DNA of 55,108 nt from an uncultured Dehalococcoidia bacterium. GTDB lineage: Bacteria; Chloroflexota; Dehalococcoidia; GIF9; UBA5629. The translations under genes were made by a program, and so were the position numbers. Below the pieces are notes generated by a model. That model searched no databases and was not told where the DNA came from. It worked only from the letters and a program-made list of their open reading frames with translations. Shown piece by piece: positions 17,270 through 25,298 of this stretch (within the stretch, counting starts at the first letter, position 1; each line of letters starts with the position of its first letter). The DNA lies in the NCBI GenBank assembly GCA_937975645.1, contig CALJTV010000048.1, forward strand, positions 1 through 55,108, in the 5' to 3' direction.

Positions 17270-18514
17270 TTAAAATAGCGTTTTCTCGCTAGCTTCGATA
17301 GCACGCTGGACTTCAGCGTTAAGCTCTGCAGGCAACCCCTCGATGCCCGCCTTGAGAAAACCCCTGACGATAGCCGCGATGGCCTCATCACGTGTCAGCC
17401 CCCGGATCATCAAATATTCAATTTCTTCCTCGGCTATCTTGCCCACCGCTGCCTCGTGGGAAAGGTCAACGCCAGGTATGGTGCCTTTAAGCTCTGGTAT
17501 AGCGTAAATAACACCGCTCCCACCAAGGATAAGACCACGGCATTCCAGGTGCCCCTTAACATCGGGGGCACTGCCCTCTATGTAGCCGCGGGCGGTTATC
17601 GTCCCGCCGGTGGTTATCGCCCGTGACACGATCTCGCCTCTGGCGCCACGAGCTTCAAGCAGGACCTTCGAGCCCACATCCATACTGGAGCCAGGGGTGG
17701 CAATGAGGATGCTGTGGAACCTGACTATAGCGTTCTCACCCGTGCACCTCGCCACCGGATACATCTGTAAGGAATGCACCGGCTTGAGGATGACATAATT
17801 GCTGATGAACACCCCATCCCCCTCCACAATTATCCCAGTACGGGGTCGGACGGCTATCTCCGGCGTCCAGTTGTGTATCATGGTGAAGGTGAGCCTGGCA
17901 CCGCGCTTGACATAGAACTCGGAAACGCCGATGTGCAGCCCGGGTTCCCCCCTGGGTGCACTGGTGCAACCCGTGATAATATGGAGTTCCGAGTCTTCCT
18001 CCGCAATGACGATGTTATGCACCTTCTGCGCCAGCCTGGCCTTGGAAAGGTAGAGGCAAGCCTGTACCGGATATACCACCTTGCTTCCCGGCAGTGCCCT
18101 GATGAAGTAGCCATTGCTCTGACCCAGCTCCACGACTGCCGTATACTTGTCTGTGTCCACCGCCACTGCTTTCCAGAGGTAATCAGCCAGCCAGTCATAC
18201 TTTTCCACTGCCTGCCCAATGCCCATCACCTCAACCCCCTCTTGCTTCACCAGGCTATGGACCACCGAGTGGTCCATCTGAATGAAAGTACCAGCGCGCT
18301 GGTCGCCGCCTTCCGGCACCACGCCAACCTGAAGCATCTGCCTCTTCGTCTCTTCAGGCAGGAGCGCCAGCTCCTGCTCATAAGGTAGTTCCTCCGAAGC
18401 ATGCACAAACTGGTTGAGGTCTATGTCCTCACCGAAAGCCGCCGGTTTATTAGCGGCTGCCTTTGCCATTTCTTCGAAACCATCGGGTTTTTTTACATGG
18501 CGCATTTGCGGCAT
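17270..18514 (-). CDS. sufB: SufB-type Fe-S assembly scaffold
   Basis: A 414-residue SufB/SufD-family scaffold; SufB with the SufC ATPase assembles Fe-S clusters. The beta-helix core region includes ITGCTSAPRGEPGLHIGVSE and GHLECRGLILGG, and the C-terminus has the family segment HEAAVGKIAEEEIEYLMIRG. Only SufB and SufC are encoded, with no SufD, SufS or SufU, matching the minimal SUF systems of anaerobes. Its start overlaps the sufC end by 22 nt; the second ATG (18505) is better spaced from GAGGA and may be the true start. Confidence 0.93.
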   Translation of the reverse strand: MPQMRHVKKPDGFEEMAKAAANKPAAFGEDIDLNQFVHASEELPYEQELALLPEETKRQMLQVGVVPEGGDQRAGTFIQMDHSVVHSLVKQEGVEVMGIGQAVEKYDWLADYLWKAVAVDTDKYTAVVELGQSNGYFIRALPGSKVVYPVQACLYLSKARLAQKVHNIVIAEEDSELHIITGCTSAPRGEPGLHIGVSEFYVKRGARLTFTMIHNWTPEIAVRPRTGIIVEGDGVFISNYVILKPVHSLQMYPVARCTGENAIVRFHSILIATPGSSMDVGSKVLLEARGARGEIVSRAITTGGTITARGYIEGSAPDVKGHLECRGLILGGSGVIYAIPELKGTIPGVDLSHEAAVGKIAEEEIEYLMIRGLTRDEAIAAIVRGFLKAGIEGLPAELNAEVQRAIEASEKTLF

Positions 18515-19242
18515 TCCTCGTAGCCTTTCCTTTTTATGGTCTCCAGTATCTCCAGCGGGTCGCCCTCGCAGACGATACGACCGTCGAGAAGCACATAACC
18601 GGTCCGGGCACGTACATATTCCAGAATATGCCCGGTGTGGGTAATGATCAGTCCAGAGTGTTTGCGCCCACGGATTGGGTGCTCCTTATGCAGGAGCTCA
18701 TTTATCAGATCCCCGATAAGCGCCATATTCACTAAGTCAACGCCTGACTCAGGCTCGTCCAAAAGCGCCAGCTCCGGTTCCTGCGCCAAAAGCTGCAAAA
18801 GCTCCGACCGTTTCGTCTCCCCACCGGACAAACCGTAGTTGACCTCCCTGTCAAGAAACTCCACCATATTTGCCTTCTCGGCGAGCCTCATGACGGCTTC
18901 CTCGCTGGCACGCCCCTTCATGCAGGTAGCTACTATATCCTTTATCTTTACCCCCCGCACCACCGGCGGTTTCTGCAGTGCCAGCCCGATCCCCAGCCGC
19001 GCCCTTTCGTCAATTGACAAGCCCAGGATATCCCTGCCCTTAAACAAAATACTCCCTCTGGTGACACGGTATTTGGGCAGCCCCATTATAGCCATAAACA
19101 GCGTGGTCTTGCCGCTACCATTGGGACCGAAAAGGACATGCGTCTCGCCCGCCTTGACGGTCAAGCTTACATGATGTAGTATCTCTTTGCCCCCCACCTC
19201 AACTGCCAATTCTTTTATTTCAAGCAGGTTTTCTGTGTCCAT
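18493..19242 (-). CDS. sufC: SufC Fe-S assembly ATPase
   Basis: A 249-residue ABC-type ATPase without membrane domains. It has the Walker A FGPNGSGKTTL (about residues 38-48), signature LSGGETKRSE and Walker B LALLDEPESGVD. SufC energises the SufB scaffold. GGGAGG lies four nt before the ATG at 19242. The C-terminal KGYEECRKCAM is unusually Cys-rich for this family. Confidence 0.95.
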   Translation of the reverse strand: MDTENLLEIKELAVEVGGKEILHHVSLTVKAGETHVLFGPNGSGKTTLFMAIMGLPKYRVTRGSILFKGRDILGLSIDERARLGIGLALQKPPVVRGVKIKDIVATCMKGRASEEAVMRLAEKANMVEFLDREVNYGLSGGETKRSELLQLLAQEPELALLDEPESGVDLVNMALIGDLINELLHKEHPIRGRKHSGLIITHTGHILEYVRARTGYVLLDGRIVCEGDPLEILETIKRKGYEECRKCAM

Positions 19243-19251
19243 GATGCCTCC

Positions 19252-19776
19252 CTAGCCACCGTCCAGAGAATGGTGTTCCATTTTGCGGAACCAGCCCGCC
19301 GGGTCAATCAAATATTCGCGGTAGTCCACCAGCGCCAGATAATGCCCCCGCTCCTCAGCCGCCAGCGCCGAATAGAACTTTCTAGCTACCTCCGGCAGGG
19401 CTTGCTGGCTCTGGCTTTCATAATACCGCTGTGTTTTCAGTTCCATCTCCATAGCCCCAGCTACAGCGTCAAGTTCCTTACTAGCACTTCCTGCTCTACC
19501 CTCTGCTGCTGCCTTTCGAAACAGGCTCGTCCAACCACTTCCAGCCTCAGGTCTGACCTCAATCTGAGGCCAGCCCCTGTCCTTCCTTAGCGATTCATAT
19601 ATCTGCTCAAACCTCTGCCGGTGCTTGTCCTCCTCGCCGGCAAGCCATTCAAAAAGCTCCCTGCCCAGCCTGTCATCGGCTTCCTTGCTGGCATTGAGAT
19701 AGTACTCTTTGCCTTCAGTCTCCATCTGGATGGCAAACTGCAATGCCTCCAGAACTCTGTCCTGCTCTTGCTTCAT
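19252..19776 (-). CDS. Ferritin-like / rubrerythrin-fold protein
   Basis: A 174-residue protein with an N-terminal ferritin-like domain: E in METEGKEYY, ExxH in GEEDKHRQRF, E in MEMELKTQRYY and ExxH in AEERGHYLAL. All four diiron motifs are therefore present. No rubredoxin domain follows. The ATG at 19776 is ten nt after AAAGGAG; the ATG at 19785 is too close to it. It probably acts in iron binding or peroxide reduction. It is placed between tusA-like and sufC. Confidence 0.88.
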   Translation of the reverse strand: MKQEQDRVLEALQFAIQMETEGKEYYLNASKEADDRLGRELFEWLAGEEDKHRQRFEQIYESLRKDRGWPQIEVRPEAGSGWTSLFRKAAAEGRAGSASKELDAVAGAMEMELKTQRYYESQSQQALPEVARKFYSALAAEERGHYLALVDYREYLIDPAGWFRKMEHHSLDGG

Positions 19777-19791
19777 TTTTAACATTCTCCT

Positions 19792-20046
19792 TTATGCCGA
19801 CTTGCGCACAAACGCGTGGTACACTCCGTCCCTCTCCTCAATTCCCAGAAACTCATTACCCGTCATCTTACACCAGTTGGGCATGTCCTCCTTTATCCCT
19901 TTGTCGTCCGCCAGCACCTCGAGCACCTGTCCCGGCTTCATTTCTTTGATTTTCCTGGCAGTGTGTGCTATGGGCATGGGGCAATAAAGCCCCACGCAAT
20001 CGATGACCTCATCTGCATTCATTCCCTTCATCGCACCATCGGACAT
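19792..20046 (-). CDS. TusA/SirA-like sulfur carrier protein
   Basis: An 84-residue TusA-family protein with the hallmark CVGLYCPMPIAHTARKIKEM, whose second Cys (CPxP) carries persulfide sulfur. The later LADDKGIKEDMPNWCKMTGNE is also family-typical. The start was set at the ATG at 20046, preceded by GAGGTGA; the stop of the zinc-ribbon gene lies just ahead. Between Fe-S genes, it probably relays sulfur from a desulfurase or from sulfide. Confidence 0.9.
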   Translation of the reverse strand: MSDGAMKGMNADEVIDCVGLYCPMPIAHTARKIKEMKPGQVLEVLADDKGIKEDMPNWCKMTGNEFLGIEERDGVYHAFVRKSA

Positions 20047-20047
20047 T

Positions 20048-20248
20048 TCAGGGCTCACCTCTCTCCAGTCGCCCGCCACACCACGGGCATGTCTCTGCGT
20101 CCTTCTCCAGAACAGTTACCCCACACTTGATACAGTAACGGAAGACCACACCGCATGCCTGACAAAAGGGCATGCTGGCAATGACCAGCTCCTCTTCACA
20201 GTAGGGACAGAGGCATCTTTCCCATTCAATTTTCTTCTGCTTCTTCAT
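20048..20248 (-). CDS. Small double zinc-ribbon protein
   Basis: A 66-residue protein with four CxxC pairs: CPYC, CQAC, CIKC and CPWC, enough for two zinc ribbons or a rubredoxin-like metal site. GGAGG lies nine nt before the ATG at 20248, inside the end of iscU (23-nt overlap). Its stop overlaps the tusA-like ribosome site. Function unknown; placement suggests a part in Fe-S or sulfur handling. Confidence 0.8.
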   Translation of the reverse strand: MKKQKKIEWERCLCPYCEEELVIASMPFCQACGVVFRYCIKCGVTVLEKDAETCPWCGGRLERGEP

Positions 20249-20651
20249 GTTCTTCTCCCTCCAGTCCTTCAAGCTTGAGCCCCTTCTTGGTGGCATAGTC
20301 CTTTATCGCCCTGCGCAACGCCTGCGCTCCTAGGTTTGAGCAGTGGTACTTGTTTTTGGGCAGACCACCGAGTTCTTCAGCTACCACGCTCGGGGTTATC
20401 TTTAGGGCTTCCTCCAGGGTCTTCCCCTTTGCCATTTCGCTCACCATGCTGGAAACGGCAATAGCAGCACCACAGCCGAAGGTCTGAAATTTCACGTCCT
20501 CAAGGCGGTTGTCCTTGACCTTGATATAAAATGTCATCATATCCCCGCACACCGGGTTCCCCTCCTCGCCAACGCCATCGGCATCCTTTATTTCTCCCAC
20601 ATTGCGCGGGTTCATAAAGTGGTCCATCACCTTGTCACTGTACATTGGCAT
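20226..20651 (-). CDS. iscU: IscU/NifU-type Fe-S scaffold
   Basis: A 141-residue scaffold. The three cluster ligands are present: C35 in GNPVCGD with D37, C60 in FGCGAAIA and C104 in YHCSNLG. An acidic C-terminal tail (EGEEHEEAEEN) is extra. It lies seven nt after the iscS-like gene, as in isc operons. A functional scaffold beside a desulfurase homologue lacking its lysine raises the question of where its sulfur comes from. Confidence 0.94.
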   Translation of the reverse strand: MPMYSDKVMDHFMNPRNVGEIKDADGVGEEGNPVCGDMMTFYIKVKDNRLEDVKFQTFGCGAAIAVSSMVSEMAKGKTLEEALKITPSVVAEELGGLPKNKYHCSNLGAQALRRAIKDYATKKGLKLEGLEGEEHEEAEEN

Positions 20652-20658
20652 CGCTATC

Positions 20659-21849
20659 TCACCCCCCTCGTTCCTTCAAAAATCTGGCATACAACGGCGA
20701 TATCTGCCTCAGCCTTGTCACTATCGGTGGTAGTTTCTCTATGACATAGTCTATGTCCTGATCCGTGGTGTCAAGACCCGTGCTGAAAAGGAGCGAGCCT
20801 TGAGCCACCTCGTGCGGTATGCCCATGGCGATGAGCACATGGGAAGCCTTGAGTGCCCTTGATGTGCACGCTGAGCCGCTGGAAACAGCGATGCCCTCGT
20901 TGTTGAGCAACATCAGCATCGCCTCGCCCTCGATGAACTGCACACAGAAGCTGGCATGGTGTGGTAGACGCCGCTCTGGATGTCCTGTCAGGATGACATG
21001 CTCCACCGCCGACAATATTCCTGCGATGAGCCTGTCCCTGAGCCGTCGCTGCTTCTCCGCCCGCTGTGACATTTCCTTAAGCGCCAGCTCAGCAGCCTTG
21101 CCCATGCCCACTATCGCCGGCACATTTTCCGTCCCCGGTCGGCGCCCGCCCTCTTGGACGCCACCATCCATTAAAGGGATAAGCCGTACACCTTTCCTCA
21201 GCCACAGGGCAGCAGCGCCTTTGGGACCGTAGAACTGATTAGCCGCTAGGCTCAGTGCGTCCACCCCGAGCTGCCTCACATCCACAGGAATATTTCCAAC
21301 ACTGGCAACCGCATCAGTGTGGAACAGAGCCCCCGCTTCTTTGACCACTTTGGCTATCTCGGCTATCGGCTGGATGGTGCCCACCTCGCTATTGGCATGC
21401 ATTATGGACACCAGCACCGTGTCCTTCCGGATGTTCTTCGCAACCTCGTCCGGATCAACCAGCCCGTAATTGTCCACCGGCACCACGGTCACCTCGAAGC
21501 CAGACTTTTCCAAGGTTCGCGCCGCATGCAGCACCGAAAAGTGCTCTATAGCGGAGACCACAATGTGCTTCCCCTTTGCCACTTGCCCCTGGGCTATCCC
21601 TTTGACCGCCAGGTTATTTGCCTCGGTACCGCTGGAGGTGAAGATAATTTCCTCCGCCACACCGTTTACCAGCGCCGCCACCTGCCCCCTTGCCTCCTCA
21701 ACCCCCTCTCTGGCACGCTCGCCCCAGAAGTGGAGCGACTGTGGGTTGCCAAAGACGTCGCCGAAATAAGGAAGCATCGCCTCCAGCACCTCGGGCAACA
21801 CCGGTGTGGTGGCTACATAGTCAAGATAGACTTTGCGTTTGGTTGACAC
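20659..21849 (-). CDS. NifS/IscS-like cysteine desulfurase lacking the PLP lysine
   Basis: A 396-residue class V aminotransferase-fold protein, close to IscS in length. It keeps [23 protein letters not shown] with the catalytic His, HTDA and the Cys loop SSGSACTS (Cys328). Where IscS has S-G-H-K before YGPKG, this protein has A-A-N-Q, so the Schiff-base lysine is Gln (codon 21237-21235). HTDAVASVG also has Ala where IscS has the PLP-contacting Gln. Normal PLP chemistry is doubtful. I recall the Archaeoglobus IscS also lacks this lysine. The GTG at 21849 is preferred over one at 21861, which touches its ribosome site. Confidence 0.88.
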   Translation of the reverse strand: MSTKRKVYLDYVATTPVLPEVLEAMLPYFGDVFGNPQSLHFWGERAREGVEEARGQVAALVNGVAEEIIFTSSGTEANNLAVKGIAQGQVAKGKHIVVSAIEHFSVLHAARTLEKSGFEVTVVPVDNYGLVDPDEVAKNIRKDTVLVSIMHANSEVGTIQPIAEIAKVVKEAGALFHTDAVASVGNIPVDVRQLGVDALSLAANQFYGPKGAAALWLRKGVRLIPLMDGGVQEGGRRPGTENVPAIVGMGKAAELALKEMSQRAEKQRRLRDRLIAGILSAVEHVILTGHPERRLPHHASFCVQFIEGEAMLMLLNNEGIAVSSGSACTSRALKASHVLIAMGIPHEVAQGSLLFSTGLDTTDQDIDYVIEKLPPIVTRLRQISPLYARFLKERGG

Positions 21850-21865
21850 CTTTGCATCCACCCTC

Positions 21866-22369
21866 TCAGAACTTCTTAAACTTAGCCCTCACCGCTCCAC
21901 ATACTGGGCATCTTTCCGGTGCCTCCCCCTCCACAGTGTACCCGCAGACGCTGCAAATAAACACATCACCCAGCTTAACGTCGCTGCCGTTCTCCACCGC
22001 CTGTTTAGCCTTCTGGTACATGCCGGCGTGTATCTTCTCAGCTTCGAGAGCGAAGTTCATGCTCTGTAATGCTCTCCTCTCACCCTGGAGCTCCGCCACC
22101 GACTTATAAGCCGGGTACATCTCGTCGACCTCGAAGTTCTCACCATCTATCGCCACTTGTAAGTTCGATGCGGTGCTGCCTACCAGTCCCAGGGCATTAA
22201 TATGGTTGGCAGCATGCACCTGCTCAGCGTAGGCGATAGCCCGGAATAGCCTGGCGACGTTGATCCTTGCCTCCTCTTCAGCCTTCTCGGCGAAGATGAG
22301 GTACTTCATATGAGCCTGGCTCTCGCCAGCAAAGGCACTCTTGAGGTTCTCCTCAGTCATTTTCCTCAT
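21866..22369 (-). CDS. rbr: Rubrerythrin
   Basis: A 167-residue classical rubrerythrin. The N-terminal diiron domain has E in [11 protein letters not shown], ExxH in [10 protein letters not shown] and [15 protein letters not shown]. The C-terminal rubredoxin domain has [12 protein letters not shown] and CPVCGA, four Cys. It reduces hydrogen peroxide in the cytoplasm using rubredoxin-type electron supply. It lies between iscS-like and the rubrerythrin-thioesterase fusion. Confidence 0.95.
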   Translation of the reverse strand: MRKMTEENLKSAFAGESQAHMKYLIFAEKAEEEARINVARLFRAIAYAEQVHAANHINALGLVGSTASNLQVAIDGENFEVDEMYPAYKSVAELQGERRALQSMNFALEAEKIHAGMYQKAKQAVENGSDVKLGDVFICSVCGYTVEGEAPERCPVCGAVRAKFKKF

Positions 22370-22386
22370 GTGTCTGCACCCCCCTG

Positions 22387-23250
22387 TTACTCCTTCTTTG
22401 CTTTCCGCGCCTGGTACCTTGCCAGTCCCTCATTGAACAACCTTTCTTCTTCCTCGGTGATCACTATCAGCGGTGGCACCTCCACTGCTTTGCCCTTGAG
22501 ATCGACCGCCACCATTACATAGTAGGCGCTAAGCGCCCGTCTCCTTTCACCGCTAATCAGATTTTCGGCATCGACCTCTATCTTTATCTCCATCGAAGAG
22601 CGGCTGATAAAGGTCACTTTAGCATGCACCAGCACCAGCTCGCCCACTCGCACCGGGGTGTGGAAGTTTATATCCTCCACCATAGCAGTCACCGGGTTTG
22701 CCCGGCTGTGCCTTGCCGCCACCACGCCGGCAGCATTGTCCATCAGCTTCATCAGCTCACCGCCATGGACAAAACCGGCGGGGTTCGCTTGCTCCGGCAG
22801 CATTAACTGCGCCATCCAGACCTCGGAATGCCCCACAGTCCTACCTCTGGCAGCCTCACCTTTATCCAGCCTTGCCAGCAACTCGTTGAAGTTCTGCTCA
22901 TGCTTCGCCTCCACCTTTCCCATGCGCTCGAAGAAGTCCGCCACCTCATCGAAGCCCTCCTCACGCGCCACCCTTGCCGCCTCAGGATAGAGCAGCGCCG
23001 CCTCTTCATGCTCACGCTCAATCGCCGTTTTCAGGTTGGCTACCGTATCTCCGGCACCGCCGAGGAACTGGAACTCATGCCAGGCATGCTCAGCCTCGTT
23101 CTGAGCGGTGGCAAGGAACATCTCCGCCACTTGCTCCAGCCCGGCAGACCTGGCTGCCTCGGCATAATACCTGTAGTAAGCTTGGGCATGCAGTTCCCTA
23201 GTGAACGCCCGGCGCAGGTTTTCCTCTGTCTTACTGCCTGTCAGCTGCAT
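22387..23250 (-). CDS. Rubrerythrin-type ferritin domain fused to hotdog acyl-CoA thioesterase
   Basis: A 287-residue fusion. Residues 1-130 form a rubrerythrin-type diiron domain: E in FTRELHAQAYY, ExxH in QNEAEHAWHE, E in EREHEEAALLYPEA and ExxH in KVEAKHEQNF; no rubredoxin follows. Residues 140-287 form a hotdog thioesterase: HGGELMKLMDNAAG holds the catalytic Asp, and VEDINFHTPVRVGE follows. One domain handles peroxide, the other should cleave acyl-CoA. AAGGAGG precedes the ATG, and the reading frame is uninterrupted, so the fusion is real in this assembly. The link between the two activities is unknown. Confidence 0.88.
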   Translation of the reverse strand: MQLTGSKTEENLRRAFTRELHAQAYYRYYAEAARSAGLEQVAEMFLATAQNEAEHAWHEFQFLGGAGDTVANLKTAIEREHEEAALLYPEAARVAREEGFDEVADFFERMGKVEAKHEQNFNELLARLDKGEAARGRTVGHSEVWMAQLMLPEQANPAGFVHGGELMKLMDNAAGVVAARHSRANPVTAMVEDINFHTPVRVGELVLVHAKVTFISRSSMEIKIEVDAENLISGERRRALSAYYVMVAVDLKGKAVEVPPLIVITEEEERLFNEGLARYQARKAKKE

Positions 23251-23265
23251 TATGCCTCCTTGCCC

Positions 23266-24177
23266 TTAACTCAGTCTCTGTAAGTAACGGTGTGCCTGAA
23301 GGGCTGCCTTCGCCCCCTCTCCAACCGCCACCGCTATCTGCTTCTCCGGGACATCGGTGACATCACCGGCAGCAAACAGCCCCGGCACATTCGTCTCATT
23401 CCTACAGTTGACTTTTATTTCCCCAAACTGGTTCAACTCCACCAGCCCTCTTACCAACTGGGAATTGGGCATCAACCCTACCTCCACAAACACACCGCTG
23501 ACCTCCAGCTCCTTTTGCTCGCCGCTTTTTAGGTCCTTTATCCGTATCCCACTCACCATATCGTCGCCCAGTACCTCCAGCACCTCATGTTCCAGAAACA
23601 TAGTGACGTTGCTTCCCGCCTTCACCCTGTCCACCAGGATGGCATCGCCGGTGAGCTGTGTCAGCGACACCAGATAAATATGCTGGGCAATCTTCAGCAT
23701 ATCATCGGCAGCCTCCAGCGCCGAGTTGCCACCACCGATCACCGCCACCCTCATGCCGGCGAAAAGCGGACCGTCGCAGACCGCACAATAGGTCACACCT
23801 CTGCCCACCAGCCTCTCTTCCCCAGGCACATTCAGCGGGCGGGGGCGCTTCCCAGTGGCAACAATGACCGCCCTGGACTGAAACGTCTTGCCGCCCTCGG
23901 TCACCACCTCAAATCCGCCGTTTGACCTCGCCACCCCGGCAGCAGCTTCGCCCAGATGCATGTTCAGCGGGAACTGTTTAACCTGTTCCTCAAACCTGCG
24001 GATGAGCTCTGGTCCCTCGATGAACTGGTATCCCATGTAGTTCTCAATGCCCAGCGTCCAGTTGACCTGTCCCCCGATGTCTTTGCTCACCAGCACAGTG
24101 CCCAGCTTCTTCCGTGCCGCATAAACGGCTGCGGTCATCCCTGCGGGACCTCCGCCAACGATTATCAGCTCATGCAT
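23266..24177 (-). CDS. trxB: Thioredoxin reductase
   Basis: A 303-residue FAD- and NADPH-dependent reductase. It has the FAD motif IVGGGPAGMTAA, the redox pair CAVC, the NADPH motif VIGGGNSALEAADD and GLFAAGDVTD. It reduces thioredoxin-like partners. No thioredoxin is in the window, but a selenocysteine glutaredoxin ends eight nt before its ATG (24177), making that the likely substrate. A TTG two codons earlier is a weaker start. Confidence 0.94.
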   Translation of the reverse strand: MHELIIVGGGPAGMTAAVYAARKKLGTVLVSKDIGGQVNWTLGIENYMGYQFIEGPELIRRFEEQVKQFPLNMHLGEAAAGVARSNGGFEVVTEGGKTFQSRAVIVATGKRPRPLNVPGEERLVGRGVTYCAVCDGPLFAGMRVAVIGGGNSALEAADDMLKIAQHIYLVSLTQLTGDAILVDRVKAGSNVTMFLEHEVLEVLGDDMVSGIRIKDLKSGEQKELEVSGVFVEVGLMPNSQLVRGLVELNQFGEIKVNCRNETNVPGLFAAGDVTDVPEKQIAVAVGEGAKAALQAHRYLQRLS

Positions 24178-24185
24178 AGCCAAAA

Positions 24186-24422
24186 CTATAAGCCCAGTTT
24201 TTGTTTCAGCCAGTTCTCGTCGTAGCCCACCACCACCTCGCCGTCCACTTCGATGACCGGCACTGCCAGCCTCCCGGTCTTGGTCACCATCTCATCTCTG
24301 GCTGCTTTGTCCACAGCCACGTTTAAGTCCTGGTACGGCACTTTGTGCGCGTCAAGCCACTGCTTGACCTTGATGCACCAGGGTCAGGTGGGTGTGGAAT
24401 AGACTTTTACTTGCTTTGCCAT
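24186..24422 (-). CDS. Selenocysteine-containing glutaredoxin-like protein (YruB type), UGA-decoded
   Basis: From an ATG at 24422 with AAGGAGG four nt before AGAAATG, 78 codons are read with one internal TGA at codon 13 (24386-24384). The N-terminus is MAKQVKVYSTPT, then U, then PWCIKVKQWLDAHKVPY. The active site is therefore U-P-W-C in place of C-P-W-C. The remainder (DLNVAVDKAARDE, TGRLAVPVIEVDG, VVVGYDENWLKQKL) is glutaredoxin fold with the cis-Pro VPV. A 7-bp hairpin follows at the SECIS distance. No ordinary ORF of useful size covers it. It precedes trxB, and it probably serves as the TrxB-reduced carrier for peroxiredoxin or other enzymes. Confidence 0.9.
24351..24368 (-). promoter_or_regulatory. 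Putative bacterial SECIS hairpin of the glutaredoxin
   Basis: The mRNA forms a perfect 7-bp stem GUCAAGC / GCUUGAC closed by an AGUG loop. The loop G lies 24 nt after the UGA, within the known range for SelB-dependent decoding. G at loop position two and the AGU start match the peroxiredoxin hairpin. Confidence 0.78.
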
Positions 24423-24474
24423 TTCTCCTCCTTACTCATTGGATCAACAGGGGCAGGGACAACGCACCACAAGC

Positions 24475-25008
24475 CTACTTCTTGGCTTCACCGGCTTTCG
24501 GTTTGGTCTCGGTTGTCTTCGCCTTTGCCGGTGAACCCTCTGAAGCCTCCTTGACCTTGACCTGTATCTTCTTTGGCTTCGCCTCCGGGGCTTTGGGCAG
24601 GACTATTTCCAGTATGCCGTCCTTGTAAGTAGCCTCAACCTTGGCTGTCTGCACCGCTGATGGCAAAGTTATCGAGCGCGAGAACCTTCCATAGCACAGC
24701 TCGCAGCGGTAATAGTCCTCATCCTTCACCTCGGTCTCGGCTTTGCGCTCACCCCTGATAGTCAGGGTATCGCCCAGGACGGAGATCTCGATATCGTCCT
24801 TTTTCATCCCCGGTACCTCAGCCCGGACGACGAACTTGTCCTCTTTCTCATACATCTCCAGGGCTGGTATCCAGGCCGCCTCCTCAGTGGGCGCCCGCCA
24901 CCAGGCGAGGGGATATCTTAGGGAAAGGAACGGGTGCCGCATCATCTCCTCCATCCGTCTCTCTAGCTCGCGGAACTCCTCCCAGGGACGCCATCTCTGT
25001 ATCGCCAT
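24475..25008 (-). CDS. Small heat shock protein, HSP20 family
   Basis: A 177-residue alpha-crystallin-type chaperone. The central domain spans about residues 45-150 (EDKFVVRAEVPGMKKDDIEIS, GRFSRSITLP, DGILEIVLPK). The tail is rich in Lys, Ala and Glu (KPKKIQVKVKEAS ...). AAAGGAGGTG lies six nt before the ATG at 25008. It is the first gene of the 17-kb minus-strand island. The Cys pair YYRCELCYGRF is unusual for HSP20 and could respond to redox state. Confidence 0.93.
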   Translation of the reverse strand: MAIQRWRPWEEFRELERRMEEMMRHPFLSLRYPLAWWRAPTEEAAWIPALEMYEKEDKFVVRAEVPGMKKDDIEISVLGDTLTIRGERKAETEVKDEDYYRCELCYGRFSRSITLPSAVQTAKVEATYKDGILEIVLPKAPEAKPKKIQVKVKEASEGSPAKAKTTETKPKAGEAKK

Positions 25009-25074
25009 ATCCAACACCTCCTTTCTCTCTGAATCTTAAGTACATATCCCTGCCCCTGTTTTCCGAGAACCAAA

Positions 25075-25109
25075 AAGGGGCTGCCCGAAGAAACATACAG
25101 CAGCCCCTT
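25075..25109 (-). terminator. Rho-independent terminator after perR
   Basis: Ten-bp stem AAGGGGCTGC/GCAGCCCCTT with a 15-nt loop. Read on the minus strand the stem is followed by TTGGTT, giving a short U run including the paired TTTT. It lies between perR and hsp20 and would separate the regulator from the island. Confidence 0.65.
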
Positions 25110-25298
25110 CTCAATGCCAGAGTCAGCGCCAGTAAACAGCTGACCACACTTCCTCCCAGCCCCAGTCACGCTACCAGTGGGTACAAATATACTATAGCCT
25201 ACCACTAACCGCGCGTCAATGTATACTCCCGGAAAATTCTGTATTGTCACTTCACCCTTCCTTTCTATTCCCTCCAGACACCCCGGACTGACTCTGCT

